Assembly: GCF_900184035.1 (NCBI RefSeq)
Contig: NZ_FXWP01000013.1
Span: 434,001 to 498,000, forward strand
Length of the DNA: 64,000 bases
Direction: 5' to 3'
From: Kosakonia pseudosacchari
Lineage (GTDB): Bacteria; Pseudomonadota; Gammaproteobacteria; Enterobacterales; Enterobacteriaceae
Both the position numbers and the translations under genes were made by a program. A model generated the notes under the pieces. That model ran no database searches. It was given only the letters and a program-made list of their open reading frames with translations, and was not told where the DNA came from. Below are positions 20,153 to 27,794 of the stretch, one piece after another. Position 1 is the first letter of the stretch; each line of letters begins with the position of its first letter.

Positions 20153-20545
20153 ATTGCAGGTATCCATTTGCGTGATTAATTGTTTAAAAACAATACACCA
20201 GACAAATGCTTTCTGACCACCGGTAGATGAGTTCCAGCCAGTAACGACTGCGCGTAATGTTAGCGGATGGCTAACACATCCTGATGAAGCAAGACAGGAT
20301 GCAATAGACGGCGAAAACGCCTGGGTGTGGGAAGCGCCATCCAGGGATGGGTTTGATTCATTTGTGAGGCTTATGAATTGCAGGGCGCGTGCGACATAAA
20401 AAAACACGGCAATTGGCTGGCGTGGCTCACCTTAAGTGAAATGTAAAGGTCCGGCAAACAAAATTAAATATTGACCAGACGCATGCTTTTGTTCGAAAAG
20501 CGACCATACTATGATCCTACACTGGCTGACAAGGGGGGAAGATGT
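20153..20545. other. Intergenic region between GST operon and bssR
   Basis: This 393-base divergent gap has no convincing gene. Near bssR a -10-like TATGAT at 20510-20515 lies 31 bases before the ATG, without a good -35. A strong AGGGGGGAAG ribosome site is at 20531. On the GST side no clear promoter was found. Confidence 0.5.
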
Positions 20546-20929
20546 ATGACCGTTGATGAACTTGCGCGTCGTCTGCTGAAGAAGTTGATTGCTGCCCGAA
20601 GTGACCTTGCGGCCTATATCCAGATGCGAAAAGCGAAAGGGTATATGTCGGTCAGCGAAAATGATCGTCTGCGTGAACGCTTCTTTGCCCTGGCGCTGGA
20701 GATCCGCGATAAAGGCGAACGGTTAAACGACCTGCCGGATCGCGACTCACGTAGTGCAATATACCGGGCCGAGGAAGCGCTCTCCTCAGCTGCTGTTTGT
20801 CTGATGAGCGGGCGACAGGATTGTCCCACCTACATTTCGGTGAATGTCGACAAGCTGGAACGTTCGCTGAATGTGCTTAATTACTGCATTCAGTATCTGA
20901 ACGAGCATTCACCGCTCGAAGAAGCCTGA
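20546..20929 (+). CDS. bssR: Biofilm formation regulator BssR
   Basis: The 127-residue product has the length of E. coli BssR and shares with it segments such as RKAKGYMSVSE and AAVCLMSG. It is a small, mostly helical cytoplasmic protein linked to biofilm formation and signal transport in E. coli; its biochemical role is unknown. The ATG at 20546 was chosen for its ribosome site and family length. It is single and followed by a strong terminator. Confidence 0.93.
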   Translation: MTVDELARRLLKKLIAARSDLAAYIQMRKAKGYMSVSENDRLRERFFALALEIRDKGERLNDLPDRDSRSAIYRAEEALSSAAVCLMSGRQDCPTYISVNVDKLERSLNVLNYCIQYLNEHSPLEEA

Positions 20930-20933
20930 TACC

Positions 20934-20957
20934 AGGGGGAGGAAACTCCCCCTTTCT
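20934..20957 (+). terminator. Intrinsic terminator of bssR
   Basis: AGGGGGAG and CTCCCCCT flank a GAAA tetraloop, followed by TTCT, immediately after the bssR stop codon. Confidence 0.85.
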
Positions 20958-21107
20958 GCATATACCTCCTCCACATTTTATCCGGCGGTTTAACTGCAAC
21001 AACCGCGATACGCATGCGGTTGTGTATAGAGAGTGTAAAAGTCGCTTTTGCCCGCGCTGCGCGGTCTACCCTTTATCAGAATAAAAAACTGCATAAAGGA
21101 GCGCCGT

Positions 21108-22214
21108 ATGCGCCAGATCCCGCTGCTTTTACTGTTTCTCTCCCTCTCGGTATCCGCCGCGCCTGCGGCGGTGAAAGTCGATGTGCTGCAAACCAAACTC
21201 GATCACCCCTGGGCGCTGGCTTTTCTGCCCGATAATCACGGCATGTTAATTACCCTGCGCGGCGGGCAACTGCGTTTATGGCAACAAGATAGGGGAATTT
21301 CCGATCCGATTACTGGCGTTCCCAACGTCTGGGCGCAGGGGCAGGGAGGCTTGCTGGATGTGGCGCTGGCACCGGATTTTGCCCAGTCGCGCCGGGTGTG
21401 GCTGAGCTACGCCGAAGCGGGTCAGGAGGGTAAAGCCGGAACGGCGGTAGGGTATGGTCGTCTTAGCGAGGATTTTAAACGCCTCGACGATTTCCGGACG
21501 GTGTTCCGCCAGCAGCCGAAACTCTCCACCGGTAACCATTTTGGTGGTCGACTGGTGTTTGATGGCAAAGGCTATTTATGGATTGCGCTGGGCGAGAATA
21601 ATCAACGTTCGACAGCGCAGGATCTGGATAAATTACAGGGCAAACTGGTGCGGCTGACGGATCAAGGCAAGGTGCCTGAGGATAACCCGTTTGTCGGTAA
21701 ACCGGGGGCGCGAGCGGAAATCTGGTCTTACGGTATTCGCAACCCGCAGGGAATGGCGATGAACCCGTGGAGTAACGCGTTGTGGCTCAACGAGCATGGC
21801 CCGCGCGGCGGCGATGAGATCAACATTCCGCAAAAGGGTAAAAATTACGGTTGGCCGATTGCCACCTGGGGCATTAACTATAGCGGGCTGAAGATCCCGG
21901 AAGCGAAAGGGGAGATTGTCGTCGGCACCGAACAGCCGATCTTCTACTGGAAAAAATCCCCGGCGATCAGCGGTATGGCTTTCTACAATATGGATGTATT
22001 CCCGCAGTGGAAAAACAAATTATTCATCGGCGCGCTGAAAGATGAAGATCTCATCGTTATGAGCGTACAGGGCGACAAGGTGACGGAAGATGGCCGTATT
22101 CTTGGCGATCGCGGGCAGCGCATCCGCGATGTCCGCGTTGGACCGGACGGTTATCTTTATGTGCTGACCGATGAATCCGACGGCGCGTTGTGGAAAGTGA
22201 GCCCGGCTTCATGA
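21108..22214 (+). CDS. yliI: PQQ-dependent aldose sugar dehydrogenase YliI
   Basis: The 368-residue product (E. coli 371) starts with a signal peptide (about residues 1-18), followed by a six-bladed beta-propeller of the soluble glucose dehydrogenase type. GNHFGGRLVFDGKGYLWIALGE and YGIRNPQGMAMNP are family signatures around the PQQ pocket. It oxidises aldoses in the periplasm or outer membrane. The ATG at 21108 has an AAAGGAG ribosome site. It is monocistronic, with its own terminator. In E. coli gstB follows; here about 5 kb of accessory genes intervene. Confidence 0.93.
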   Translation: MRQIPLLLLFLSLSVSAAPAAVKVDVLQTKLDHPWALAFLPDNHGMLITLRGGQLRLWQQDRGISDPITGVPNVWAQGQGGLLDVALAPDFAQSRRVWLSYAEAGQEGKAGTAVGYGRLSEDFKRLDDFRTVFRQQPKLSTGNHFGGRLVFDGKGYLWIALGENNQRSTAQDLDKLQGKLVRLTDQGKVPEDNPFVGKPGARAEIWSYGIRNPQGMAMNPWSNALWLNEHGPRGGDEINIPQKGKNYGWPIATWGINYSGLKIPEAKGEIVVGTEQPIFYWKKSPAISGMAFYNMDVFPQWKNKLFIGALKDEDLIVMSVQGDKVTEDGRILGDRGQRIRDVRVGPDGYLYVLTDESDGALWKVSPAS

Positions 22215-22217
22215 AGC

Positions 22218-22242
22218 AGAAAGGGGATATTCCCCTTTCTTT
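22218..22242 (+). terminator. Terminator of yliI
   Basis: Perfect arms AGAAAGGGGA and TCCCCTTTCT with a TAT loop are followed by TT, just after the yliI stop codon. Confidence 0.75.
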
Positions 22243-22397
22243 ATCCTGTGTATTATTAAGAGATATTTTCCTTTTCTGCCGTTAATAGCTGAAAGCTATG
22301 TTTTATTTTTATATAAGTGTTTTCTGTTAATTGTTTTTAAATAAATTAATGGCTGCTTTTTTATTTTTATAGTGTCTGGCTATGTGGCGGTTTTTAT

Positions 22398-22424
22398 TTA
22401 AGTGTCAGTGGTTATTGCCGATAA
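22398..22424 (+). promoter_or_regulatory. Sigma-28 (FliA) promoter of the cheZ-like gene
   Basis: TTAAGTGT (6 of 8 matches to the FliA -35 TAAAGTTT) is followed by exactly 11 bases and then GCCGATAA, a perfect FliA -10. The gene starts 38 bases further on. This predicts expression as a flagellar class-3 gene. Confidence 0.8.
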
Positions 22425-22462
22425 AGGAATATCTTAGGACATGCGTTAAAGGAGAAGTAATA

Positions 22463-23074
22463 ATGCATCATCAGGGTATTCCGGGGGCGTCGACAGATAT
22501 TTATGAATTGATTTCCCGTATTGGCAACGTCACCCGCATGTTAAGAAGCAGCCTGCGCGAATTGGGCCACGATATCACCATTGTTGAACTGGCTAACTCC
22601 ATTCCGGATGCGCGTAGCCGGTTGCAATATGTGGTCGATCTTACCGCGCAGGCATCGGGTAAGACGCTCAACTATATCGAACTGACACAACCCCTTCAGG
22701 AGCAACTGAGCCAGCAGGCGAAGCAGTTGCTTTCGCAATGGCTGCTGCATGATGACGCCGCAAGCATCGAAGAGACGATGGCGCTTGCCCGCGCCACGCG
22801 TGATTGGCTGGGCTCTGTGCCGACGTGCACCGAAGCCAGCAAATCCTGGCTGCGGGAAATTATGATGGCGCAGGATTTCCCGGATACCACCGCGCGGATC
22901 ATTTTGCGCATGATGGCGTTGCTGGAAAATATTGAGAAAGAATTCCTGAACGTGCTGTTAGAAAACGTACCGCGAGAAGGGCGTTCTCCAATCAATAAAG
23001 CCAGCGCCGATCCGGCTGCCCCGCTGGCAGACCAGCAAGATATTGACGCGTTGCTGAATAGCCTTGGCCTGTAA
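22463..23074 (+). CDS. CheZ-like protein lacking the catalytic glutamine
   Basis: The 203-residue product aligns along its length with CheZ, the CheY-P phosphatase. Shared segments include IGNVTRMLRSSLRELG (N-terminal helix), SIPDARSRLQYVV, REIMMAQDF and FLNVLLENVP. The C-terminal CheY-docking peptide is present but altered (IDALLNSLGL versus VDDLLDSLGF). The active-site segment DLTGQ of E. coli (D143, Q147) reads DTTAR here: Asp141 is kept, but the glutamine inserted into the CheY active site is Arg145 (codon CGG at 22895). Phosphatase activity is thus doubtful, and it may bind CheY-P or be a regulator. It has a sigma-28 promoter, an AAAGGAG ribosome site and its own terminator. No cheY is nearby. 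Confidence 0.9.
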   Translation: MHHQGIPGASTDIYELISRIGNVTRMLRSSLRELGHDITIVELANSIPDARSRLQYVVDLTAQASGKTLNYIELTQPLQEQLSQQAKQLLSQWLLHDDAASIEETMALARATRDWLGSVPTCTEASKSWLREIMMAQDFPDTTARIILRMMALLENIEKEFLNVLLENVPREGRSPINKASADPAAPLADQQDIDALLNSLGL

Positions 23075-23131
23075 TTTATTTATTTTCACCCTCGTTGTTG
23101 TGCTTATTTATATCCTCTATTTGTTCTTTTG

Positions 23132-23164
23132 GTGAATGCAATCCAGTTGCATTCACTTTTTTTT
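23132..23164 (+). terminator. Intrinsic terminator of the cheZ-like gene
   Basis: Perfect arms GTGAATGCAA and TTGCATTCAC flank TCCAG and are followed by eight thymines. The gene is therefore monocistronic. Confidence 0.93.
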
Positions 23165-23199
23165 CTATTTACACCGCATAAAAAGCGTATTCCATTAAA

Positions 23200-23236
23200 T
23201 AAAAAAATCCCGCCATGCCATCAACATATGCGGGAT
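23200..23236 (-). terminator. Intrinsic terminator of the flagellin gene
   Basis: On the minus strand ATCCCGC pairs with GCGGGAT and is followed by seven thymines. It lies about 120-155 bases beyond the flagellin stop codon, leaving a long 3' untranslated region. Confidence 0.8.
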
Positions 23237-23270
23237 AAAAAAGAAAAATAAATTCGTTATGCTCAATGAA

Positions 23271-23350
23271 GCCCGCTCTCATGACAAAGCGGGGGTTAGT
23301 CAAGGAATTACATCGTTGAAATCCGCTCTGAAGGAGGTAAGCGGATTTCA
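23271..23350 (-). ncRNA. Structured flagellin 3' UTR (possible 3'-derived sRNA)
   Basis: Two hairpins precede the terminator. One has 11-base perfect arms (TGAAATCCGCT 23317-23327, AGCGGATTTCA 23340-23350) right after the stop codon; the other has CCCGCT/AGCGGG arms (23272-23293). With the terminator they give a compact structured RNA on the flagellin strand. In E. coli, sigma-28-dependent sRNAs are known from flagellar 3' UTRs, including that of fliC. A function here is inference. Confidence 0.35.
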
Positions 23351-23356
23351 CACCAC

Positions 23357-24262
23357 TTAACGCAACAGGGACAGCATGGTCTGTGGAACCTGGTTAGCCT
23401 GCGCCAGTACGGAGCTGCCAGCTTGTTGCAGGATCTGCGAACGGGACATGTTAGACACTTCTGTCGCGTAGTCAGAATCCTGAATACGACTGCGCGCTGC
23501 CGACAGGTTATTCGTCGTATTGTTCAGGTTGGAAATGGTTGATTCAAAACGGTTCTGGGAAGCACCAAGCAGGCTGCGTTCGGTATCCACGGCTTTGATA
23601 GCTTTATCCAGATCGGCCAGCGGATTACCATCCGTGGTGCCGCCGGAGCTGACAACGCCCTGCAGCACATCAAAGCCATGCGCGTCAGTCGTACGTGCGC
23701 TGCCGTTGACGATCTGACCTGTTGTTGCGGCCGTTGCGCCTGTGGTGTTGTAGAGGTTGAACGCGTCGCTGCTGCTTACGGTAATGCTGATGGTTTCACC
23801 ATCTTTCGCGCCAACCTGGAAATTATACTGACTGTCGCCCGAGCCGGTATTCAACACTTTCAGGCCGTTAAAATCGGTCTGGGTGGTAATACGGTTGATC
23901 TCTTCCATACGCTGGTTAACTTCCGCCTGGATGGAGTCGACGTCGGATGCGGAGTTGGAGCCATTCTGTGCCTGTACAGTCAGGTCGCGAATACGCTGCA
24001 GGTTATTATTCACTTCGCTCAGTGCGCCTTCGGTGGTCTGCGCCAGTGAAATGCCGTCATTCGCGTTACGCACCGCAACGGAAAGGCCATTAATATTTGA
24101 CGTGAAACGGTTAGCAATTGCCTGACCAGCAGCATCATCTTTTGCGCTATTAATACGCAGACCGGATGACAGACGCTCAATAGATGTGCCTAAAGAAGAC
24201 TGAGATTTGCTCAGGTTATTTTGGGTCATTAAAGATAAGGTGTTGGTGTTAATAACGGCCAT
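23357..24262 (-). CDS. Short flagellin (FliC-like)
   Basis: The 301-residue product has the conserved N-terminal D0/D1 region (ERLSSGLRINSAKDDAAGQA, about residues 1-145) and C-terminal D1/D0 region (SRIQDSDYATEVSNMS, about 215-301, ending LSLLR). The central variable region is only about 60-70 residues, against some 200 or more in E. coli K-12 FliC (498 residues), so the filament surface would be thin. The RIRDLTV segment resembles the TLR5-recognised site. The gene has a sigma-28 promoter and its own terminator and is next to a cheZ-like gene, but no fliD, fliS, fliT or hag-switching recombinase is present. It may be the main flagellin or a second one; a genome check is needed. Confidence 0.95.
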   Translation of the reverse strand: MAVINTNTLSLMTQNNLSKSQSSLGTSIERLSSGLRINSAKDDAAGQAIANRFTSNINGLSVAVRNANDGISLAQTTEGALSEVNNNLQRIRDLTVQAQNGSNSASDVDSIQAEVNQRMEEINRITTQTDFNGLKVLNTGSGDSQYNFQVGAKDGETISITVSSSDAFNLYNTTGATAATTGQIVNGSARTTDAHGFDVLQGVVSSGGTTDGNPLADLDKAIKAVDTERSLLGASQNRFESTISNLNNTTNNLSAARSRIQDSDYATEVSNMSRSQILQQAGSSVLAQANQVPQTMLSLLR

Positions 24263-24325
24263 TTCATTTCTTCAGAAATATAGAATTAATCTATTCGTAT
24301 TGCCTGATATTGCCAGGCGAAATGG

Positions 24326-24352
24326 ATATCGTCCGCAGGGAATAAAACTTTA
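24326..24352 (-). promoter_or_regulatory. Sigma-28 (FliA) promoter of the flagellin gene
   Basis: On the minus strand TAAAGTTT (8 of 8 to the FliA -35) is followed by 11 bases and GACGATAT (6 of 8 to GCCGATAA). It lies 64-90 bases upstream of the flagellin start codon, giving a leader of about 60 bases, typical for fliC. Confidence 0.82.
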
Positions 24353-25015
24353 AATTTAAATGCCTAATAGTTCATTTTTATAAATGAAGCGCTTTAATAC
24401 AATGATTTTATAGCTAATAGCGGTTGTAAATATATTTTAATTGCCGCTGCCGCATTCTATTCTAATAATGCTTATAGGTACATCCGATCCTAATTCCGGA
24501 TAGGGCAGTGATAAATAAGAATAACCGCACTACGTTGTTTTAGTGTTGCTAAACTATAATTAAGTATTATTGAATTATTTTATGAGGAAGATTATTTTTT
24601 GTAACTTCACAGTAGTTGAATTTTCTTTTCCTGGCGCAAAGATACTGTTAGGCTGATATTTAAATATGCTGTGGTCTCAACGTTATTTGTCTGGAAAGGT
24701 TAAATGTTGCCCATAATGTGGATACTAAAAGCAAATTCCAACATTATTGCATCGGCGCATCCTATTGCGTGGTTGATGATATGAATTAACAATTAAAGTT
24801 TTACGCCAGATTTTCGATGACTGATTAGAAAGAATATTGCGTTGTTTATATAACAAATAACTGAATAGTTGTGCCTAAAGTGGCACTTAAATTAAATTTA
24901 GCACGAAAAATCACGCATCAGTCCCGGTCGCGTTTGCTACCCGGGCTGAAACATAAAAGGCTTATATTGTGTGGTGTTTCTGTGTTTTTTGTCTGCACAC
25001 GGGAGAGTTGACGTT
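24353..25015. other. Long AT-rich gap between flagellin and the LysR gene
   Basis: Together with the flagellin leader this gap is about 750 bases, markedly richer in AT than the window as a whole, and without a credible ORF. A symmetrical GTGCC-N6-GGCAC sits at 24871-24886, and ATCCG-N9/10-CGGAT at about 24482-24501. The first could be an operator for the neighbouring LysR protein. Such AT richness favours H-NS binding (inference). Confidence 0.5.
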
Positions 25016-25906
25016 ATGAGAACGCAAGATTTGGAATACTTTGTCGCGTTGATAAAACATATGAATTTTCAAAAGGCGGCTGAGGAGTGCGACGTTTCTC
25101 AACCCACCCTGAGCATCCAGATCAAAAAACTGGAAGAGGAATTAGGCATTCCATTACTGCACCGTAAAGGCAAAGGGTTTAGCCTGTCGCCGATCGGTTT
25201 GCATTTGCTGCCGCTGATTGAAAATATTCTTCGTGAGGTGCATAACCTGCATGAACTGGCGCAGCGGCTGCGTTTTCAGCCGGTTGGCGTTATCAATATT
25301 GGTGTCACCCCGACGCTTGGTTCCTATATATATGAAGATCTGTTCAGCGCCTTCAAAGAAAAATTTCCGGATAATGAGATCAAGCTACATGAAGTCAGTG
25401 AAGATAATTTGCTGAATATGTTAGGAAAAGGGCAATTACAATTGGGGCTGCTGATTGGGCCTATTGATAACGACAACTTTCTTGAGGCTCAGCTCTATGA
25501 AGAGCAATTTGTGTTGGGTGTAAACAACAGTCACCCGCTGTCTACACAGGAAGTGATCGATCTCAGCGAGTTGAAAAAGCATAAACTGATTATGACCAAA
25601 TCGATGCCAGAGCATCTTAATCTTGAACCTGGCAGCGAAGAGATACTCAACCATGCAAGGAGTATTTCAAACGATCTGGAAACCATCCGCTATATGGTAA
25701 AGAATTCGGATAATGTCTCCTTTTTTCCAAAACTTTCAACGCTCGGCAACGATCACCACAGTATTAAATACATTAATATCAAAGATAATAATTTATCCCG
25801 TCGGGTTTTCATGATGGTGCGTGAAGGCGATATTATGAAGGAGAAATATTATAGTTTTGGCAGCGATGTTGGCGGCAGAATTAACGCAAGACTGAATACA
25901 TTGTAA
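25016..25906 (+). CDS. LysR-type regulator, OxyR-like subfamily, no redox cysteines
   Basis: The 296-residue product begins MRTQDLEYFVALIKHMNFQK and contains the winged-helix motif AAEECDVSQPTLSIQIKKLE (residues 20-39), very like OxyR. A periplasmic-binding-protein-like effector domain follows. The only cysteine seen is in the DNA-binding domain, so it cannot sense peroxide as OxyR does. The start at 25016 matches the family N-terminus, with GGGAG upstream. It is divergent from the flagellin gene and reads towards two small unknown genes, so those and the flagellin are its likeliest targets (inference). Confidence 0.88.
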   Translation: MRTQDLEYFVALIKHMNFQKAAEECDVSQPTLSIQIKKLEEELGIPLLHRKGKGFSLSPIGLHLLPLIENILREVHNLHELAQRLRFQPVGVINIGVTPTLGSYIYEDLFSAFKEKFPDNEIKLHEVSEDNLLNMLGKGQLQLGLLIGPIDNDNFLEAQLYEEQFVLGVNNSHPLSTQEVIDLSELKKHKLIMTKSMPEHLNLEPGSEEILNHARSISNDLETIRYMVKNSDNVSFFPKLSTLGNDHHSIKYINIKDNNLSRRVFMMVREGDIMKEKYYSFGSDVGGRINARLNTL

Positions 25907-25969
25907 TGGTTTGATTGTCTTAATTAAGCTGTAATCACAGCGACACGATCGCTGACTATGAAAATATGT

Positions 25970-26010
25970 TGAGATACAAACATTCGTTTTTGAAACGTGT
26001 TTGTCTCTCA
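25970..26010. promoter_or_regulatory. Long interrupted palindrome downstream of the LysR gene
   Basis: The left arm TGAGATACAAACA-TT-CGTTT pairs with AAACG-TGTTTGTCTCTCA around a 3-base loop, with one mismatch and a 2-base bulge. A second small palindrome, CAGCGA-N5-TCGCTG, precedes it (25938-25954). No thymine run follows, so it may be a regulatory RNA structure or operator upstream of the 26121 gene rather than a simple terminator. Confidence 0.45.
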
Positions 26011-26120
26011 GCAGTCGTGCTGTGCCTGTAATGTAGAATGTGTCTGATTTATCGCGCTTAACCGTCAATGAAAACGCCGGGTGTAGATGCTGGCAAATTT
26101 AATGATGTCAGAGGTGACTC

Positions 26121-26474
26121 ATGTTTCTTAACCCAAAATATACTAACGTTCATCGTTCGCTGCTTGCCATTATCAAACCTGCATTGAATGAACATGCATT
26201 TGAAAATAGAAAGATCGATGCCTGTGTTGCGCTGAAAAAATTGATGGCGTTGTATAATGAACTTCGTGTTGAACTGACGCTGCGTCCCTATCCACCAGAG
26301 TTGACCGATTTTTTATTTACCTATGAGTGCGCGTTGATAACATTGGATGATTATTTAAATTCCAGCTCCCCCGGAGAAATGCGTAACGCCATTAGCACTT
26401 GCTTTCAATATATAGAAACCGTCCCGGTATTGCTGCGGCGTGTTTCGGTGCAGTACCGCATGCAAGCCATGTAA
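26121..26474 (+). CDS. Small helical protein of unknown function (117 residues)
   Basis: The product starts MFLNPKYTNVHRSLLAIIKP and is predicted to be mostly helical, with no signal peptide. The segment from LRVELTL through ELTDFLFTYECALITLDDYL to YIETV has a hydrophobic spacing reminiscent of the flagellin chaperone FliS, but without clear sequence identity. It has a good GAGGTG ribosome site. It is downstream of the LysR gene, and another small gene follows after 52 bases. A flagellin-linked chaperone role is speculation from context. Confidence 0.7.
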   Translation: MFLNPKYTNVHRSLLAIIKPALNEHAFENRKIDACVALKKLMALYNELRVELTLRPYPPELTDFLFTYECALITLDDYLNSSSPGEMRNAISTCFQYIETVPVLLRRVSVQYRMQAM

Positions 26475-26526
26475 AAATTAATTATTCAGCTGTAATGAAA
26501 ATCTTATATCACTTTACGAGATGCGA

Positions 26527-26988
26527 ATGATGGATAATATCGCCACTGAGCAGTTGGGGCTGTCATTAGAACGGGCCAGTTTTTTAAAGAAACGATCGCA
26601 ATCATTTCTGTCGGTCGCCAGACAATCTGGCTTAGCCGGTCACGCTTTTACGCATCGGGATGACGCGTTGAGTGACGATCATGCTGCGGTGATGTCGGGT
26701 ATGGAGTTTGGCGAAGAGGTGACGCTTTTGCAGGAGAGTTTGCAGAATATCGATTTTGCTATCCAGAAACTCGAGGCGATAAATAATGACGAAGTGGCAT
26801 CACCTCACGTGATGGCCTTTTATCAGGATGCAATCGAACTTCTTGATGAGGCAGAAGCGCTGCTGGAGGAGTGCTGCGAAGTGGATCTTATTGACTACGC
26901 AACAGATGAGATCGAGTGGGATGAAAGTAGCCTGCTTCCCTTAGAAGACGATTCACTGTTTGCCGATATCGAAGGCGAAGAGGAGTAA
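26527..26988 (+). CDS. Small acidic protein of unknown function (153 residues)
   Basis: The protein has a basic N-terminal region (FLKKRSQSFLSVARQ), a helical middle, and a strongly acidic C-terminal 60 residues (LLDEAEALLEECCEVDLID and a final EGEEE). It resembles small acidic cytosolic proteins in composition only; no family is recognised. Three ATG codons (26521, 26527, 26530) are possible; the nearest purine-rich ribosome site (GAG at 26518) suits the second or third. It is 52 bases after the 117-residue gene and is probably co-transcribed. Confidence 0.65.
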   Translation: MMDNIATEQLGLSLERASFLKKRSQSFLSVARQSGLAGHAFTHRDDALSDDHAAVMSGMEFGEEVTLLQESLQNIDFAIQKLEAINNDEVASPHVMAFYQDAIELLDEAEALLEECCEVDLIDYATDEIEWDESSLLPLEDDSLFADIEGEEE

Positions 26989-27108
26989 CGCATTAGCTGC
27001 TGGCCGCAACAACTTGCGGATTGCCGTGTGGGGAATACCGGATGGCGCCGGGCGCATTTCACCGTTAACAACAGGCGATAACGTCAGCGCCACCGGTCAA
27101 AAAAATAC

Positions 27109-27738
27109 TCAGGTTACCGGGATCATTACCGCGTTTTTGAAGCCGGGGCGTTCGCACAATTGCGCATACCAGCGTTGCAGGTTGGCGTGCGGTGCCCAGC
27201 GTAATCCGGGAATGTTGTAAAGGTTATAGATAAACGGAGCGACGGCGATATCCCCGCAGCCAAACGCGTCCCCGGAGAGCCACGCCTGTTTAGCCAGTAC
27301 ATCGTCGAGCAGCGCGAACAGCCCATCCAGCGCGTTTTTGTTGGCTTCAATCGCGGCGTTGTCGCGCTGTTCCGGCGCGGTGCGCACCAGCCCCTGCAAC
27401 AGTGGGCCATGTTTTGGCGAAAGGGTGCTCAGCGCCCAGTCCATCCACTTTTCCCCTTGCGCACGTTCAGCAGGGGATTCCACCCACAAACGCCCCTGTC
27501 CGTACTGTGCTGCCAGGTAACGCACGATGGTGTTGGATTCCCACAGCACCACATCGGTTTCGTCATCACGCAGCAGCGGCACCAGACCATTCGGGTTCAT
27601 CGCCAGATATTCAGGCTCATGGTTCACGCCGAACTCTCTGCCCGCCAGAATATGCTGGTACGGCAATTCCAGCTCTTCCAGCAGCCAGCGAACTTTTTTG
27701 ACGTTAGTAGAGTTATTTCTGCCCCATAGCGTTATCAT
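27109..27738 (-). CDS. gstB: Glutathione S-transferase GstB
   Basis: The 209-residue product (E. coli 208) begins [18 protein letters not shown], the GstB signature. GLVPLLRDD carries the cis-proline and [10 protein letters not shown] the glutathione-binding Ser. E. coli GstB acts on bromoacetate and related compounds. The start at 27738 follows GAGGTAAAA. In E. coli it is directly next to yliI; here the flagellin/cheZ block separates them. Confidence 0.95.
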   Translation of the reverse strand: MITLWGRNNSTNVKKVRWLLEELELPYQHILAGREFGVNHEPEYLAMNPNGLVPLLRDDETDVVLWESNTIVRYLAAQYGQGRLWVESPAERAQGEKWMDWALSTLSPKHGPLLQGLVRTAPEQRDNAAIEANKNALDGLFALLDDVLAKQAWLSGDAFGCGDIAVAPFIYNLYNIPGLRWAPHANLQRWYAQLCERPGFKNAVMIPVT

Positions 27739-27794
27739 TTTTACCTCAGTGGTGTGAATGAGTGTCGGTGTGACATTCATCGTGTGCCAATCTC

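Noticed and set aside
23169-23351. 60-residue minus-strand frame after the flagellin
   Set aside because: It spans the hairpins of the 3' UTR, lacks a ribosome site and has no recognised family.
22463-24262. A complete flagellar operon or a phase-variation switch
   Set aside because: No other flagellar genes, no Hin/Fin-type recombinase and no inverted repeats flanking a promoter were found.
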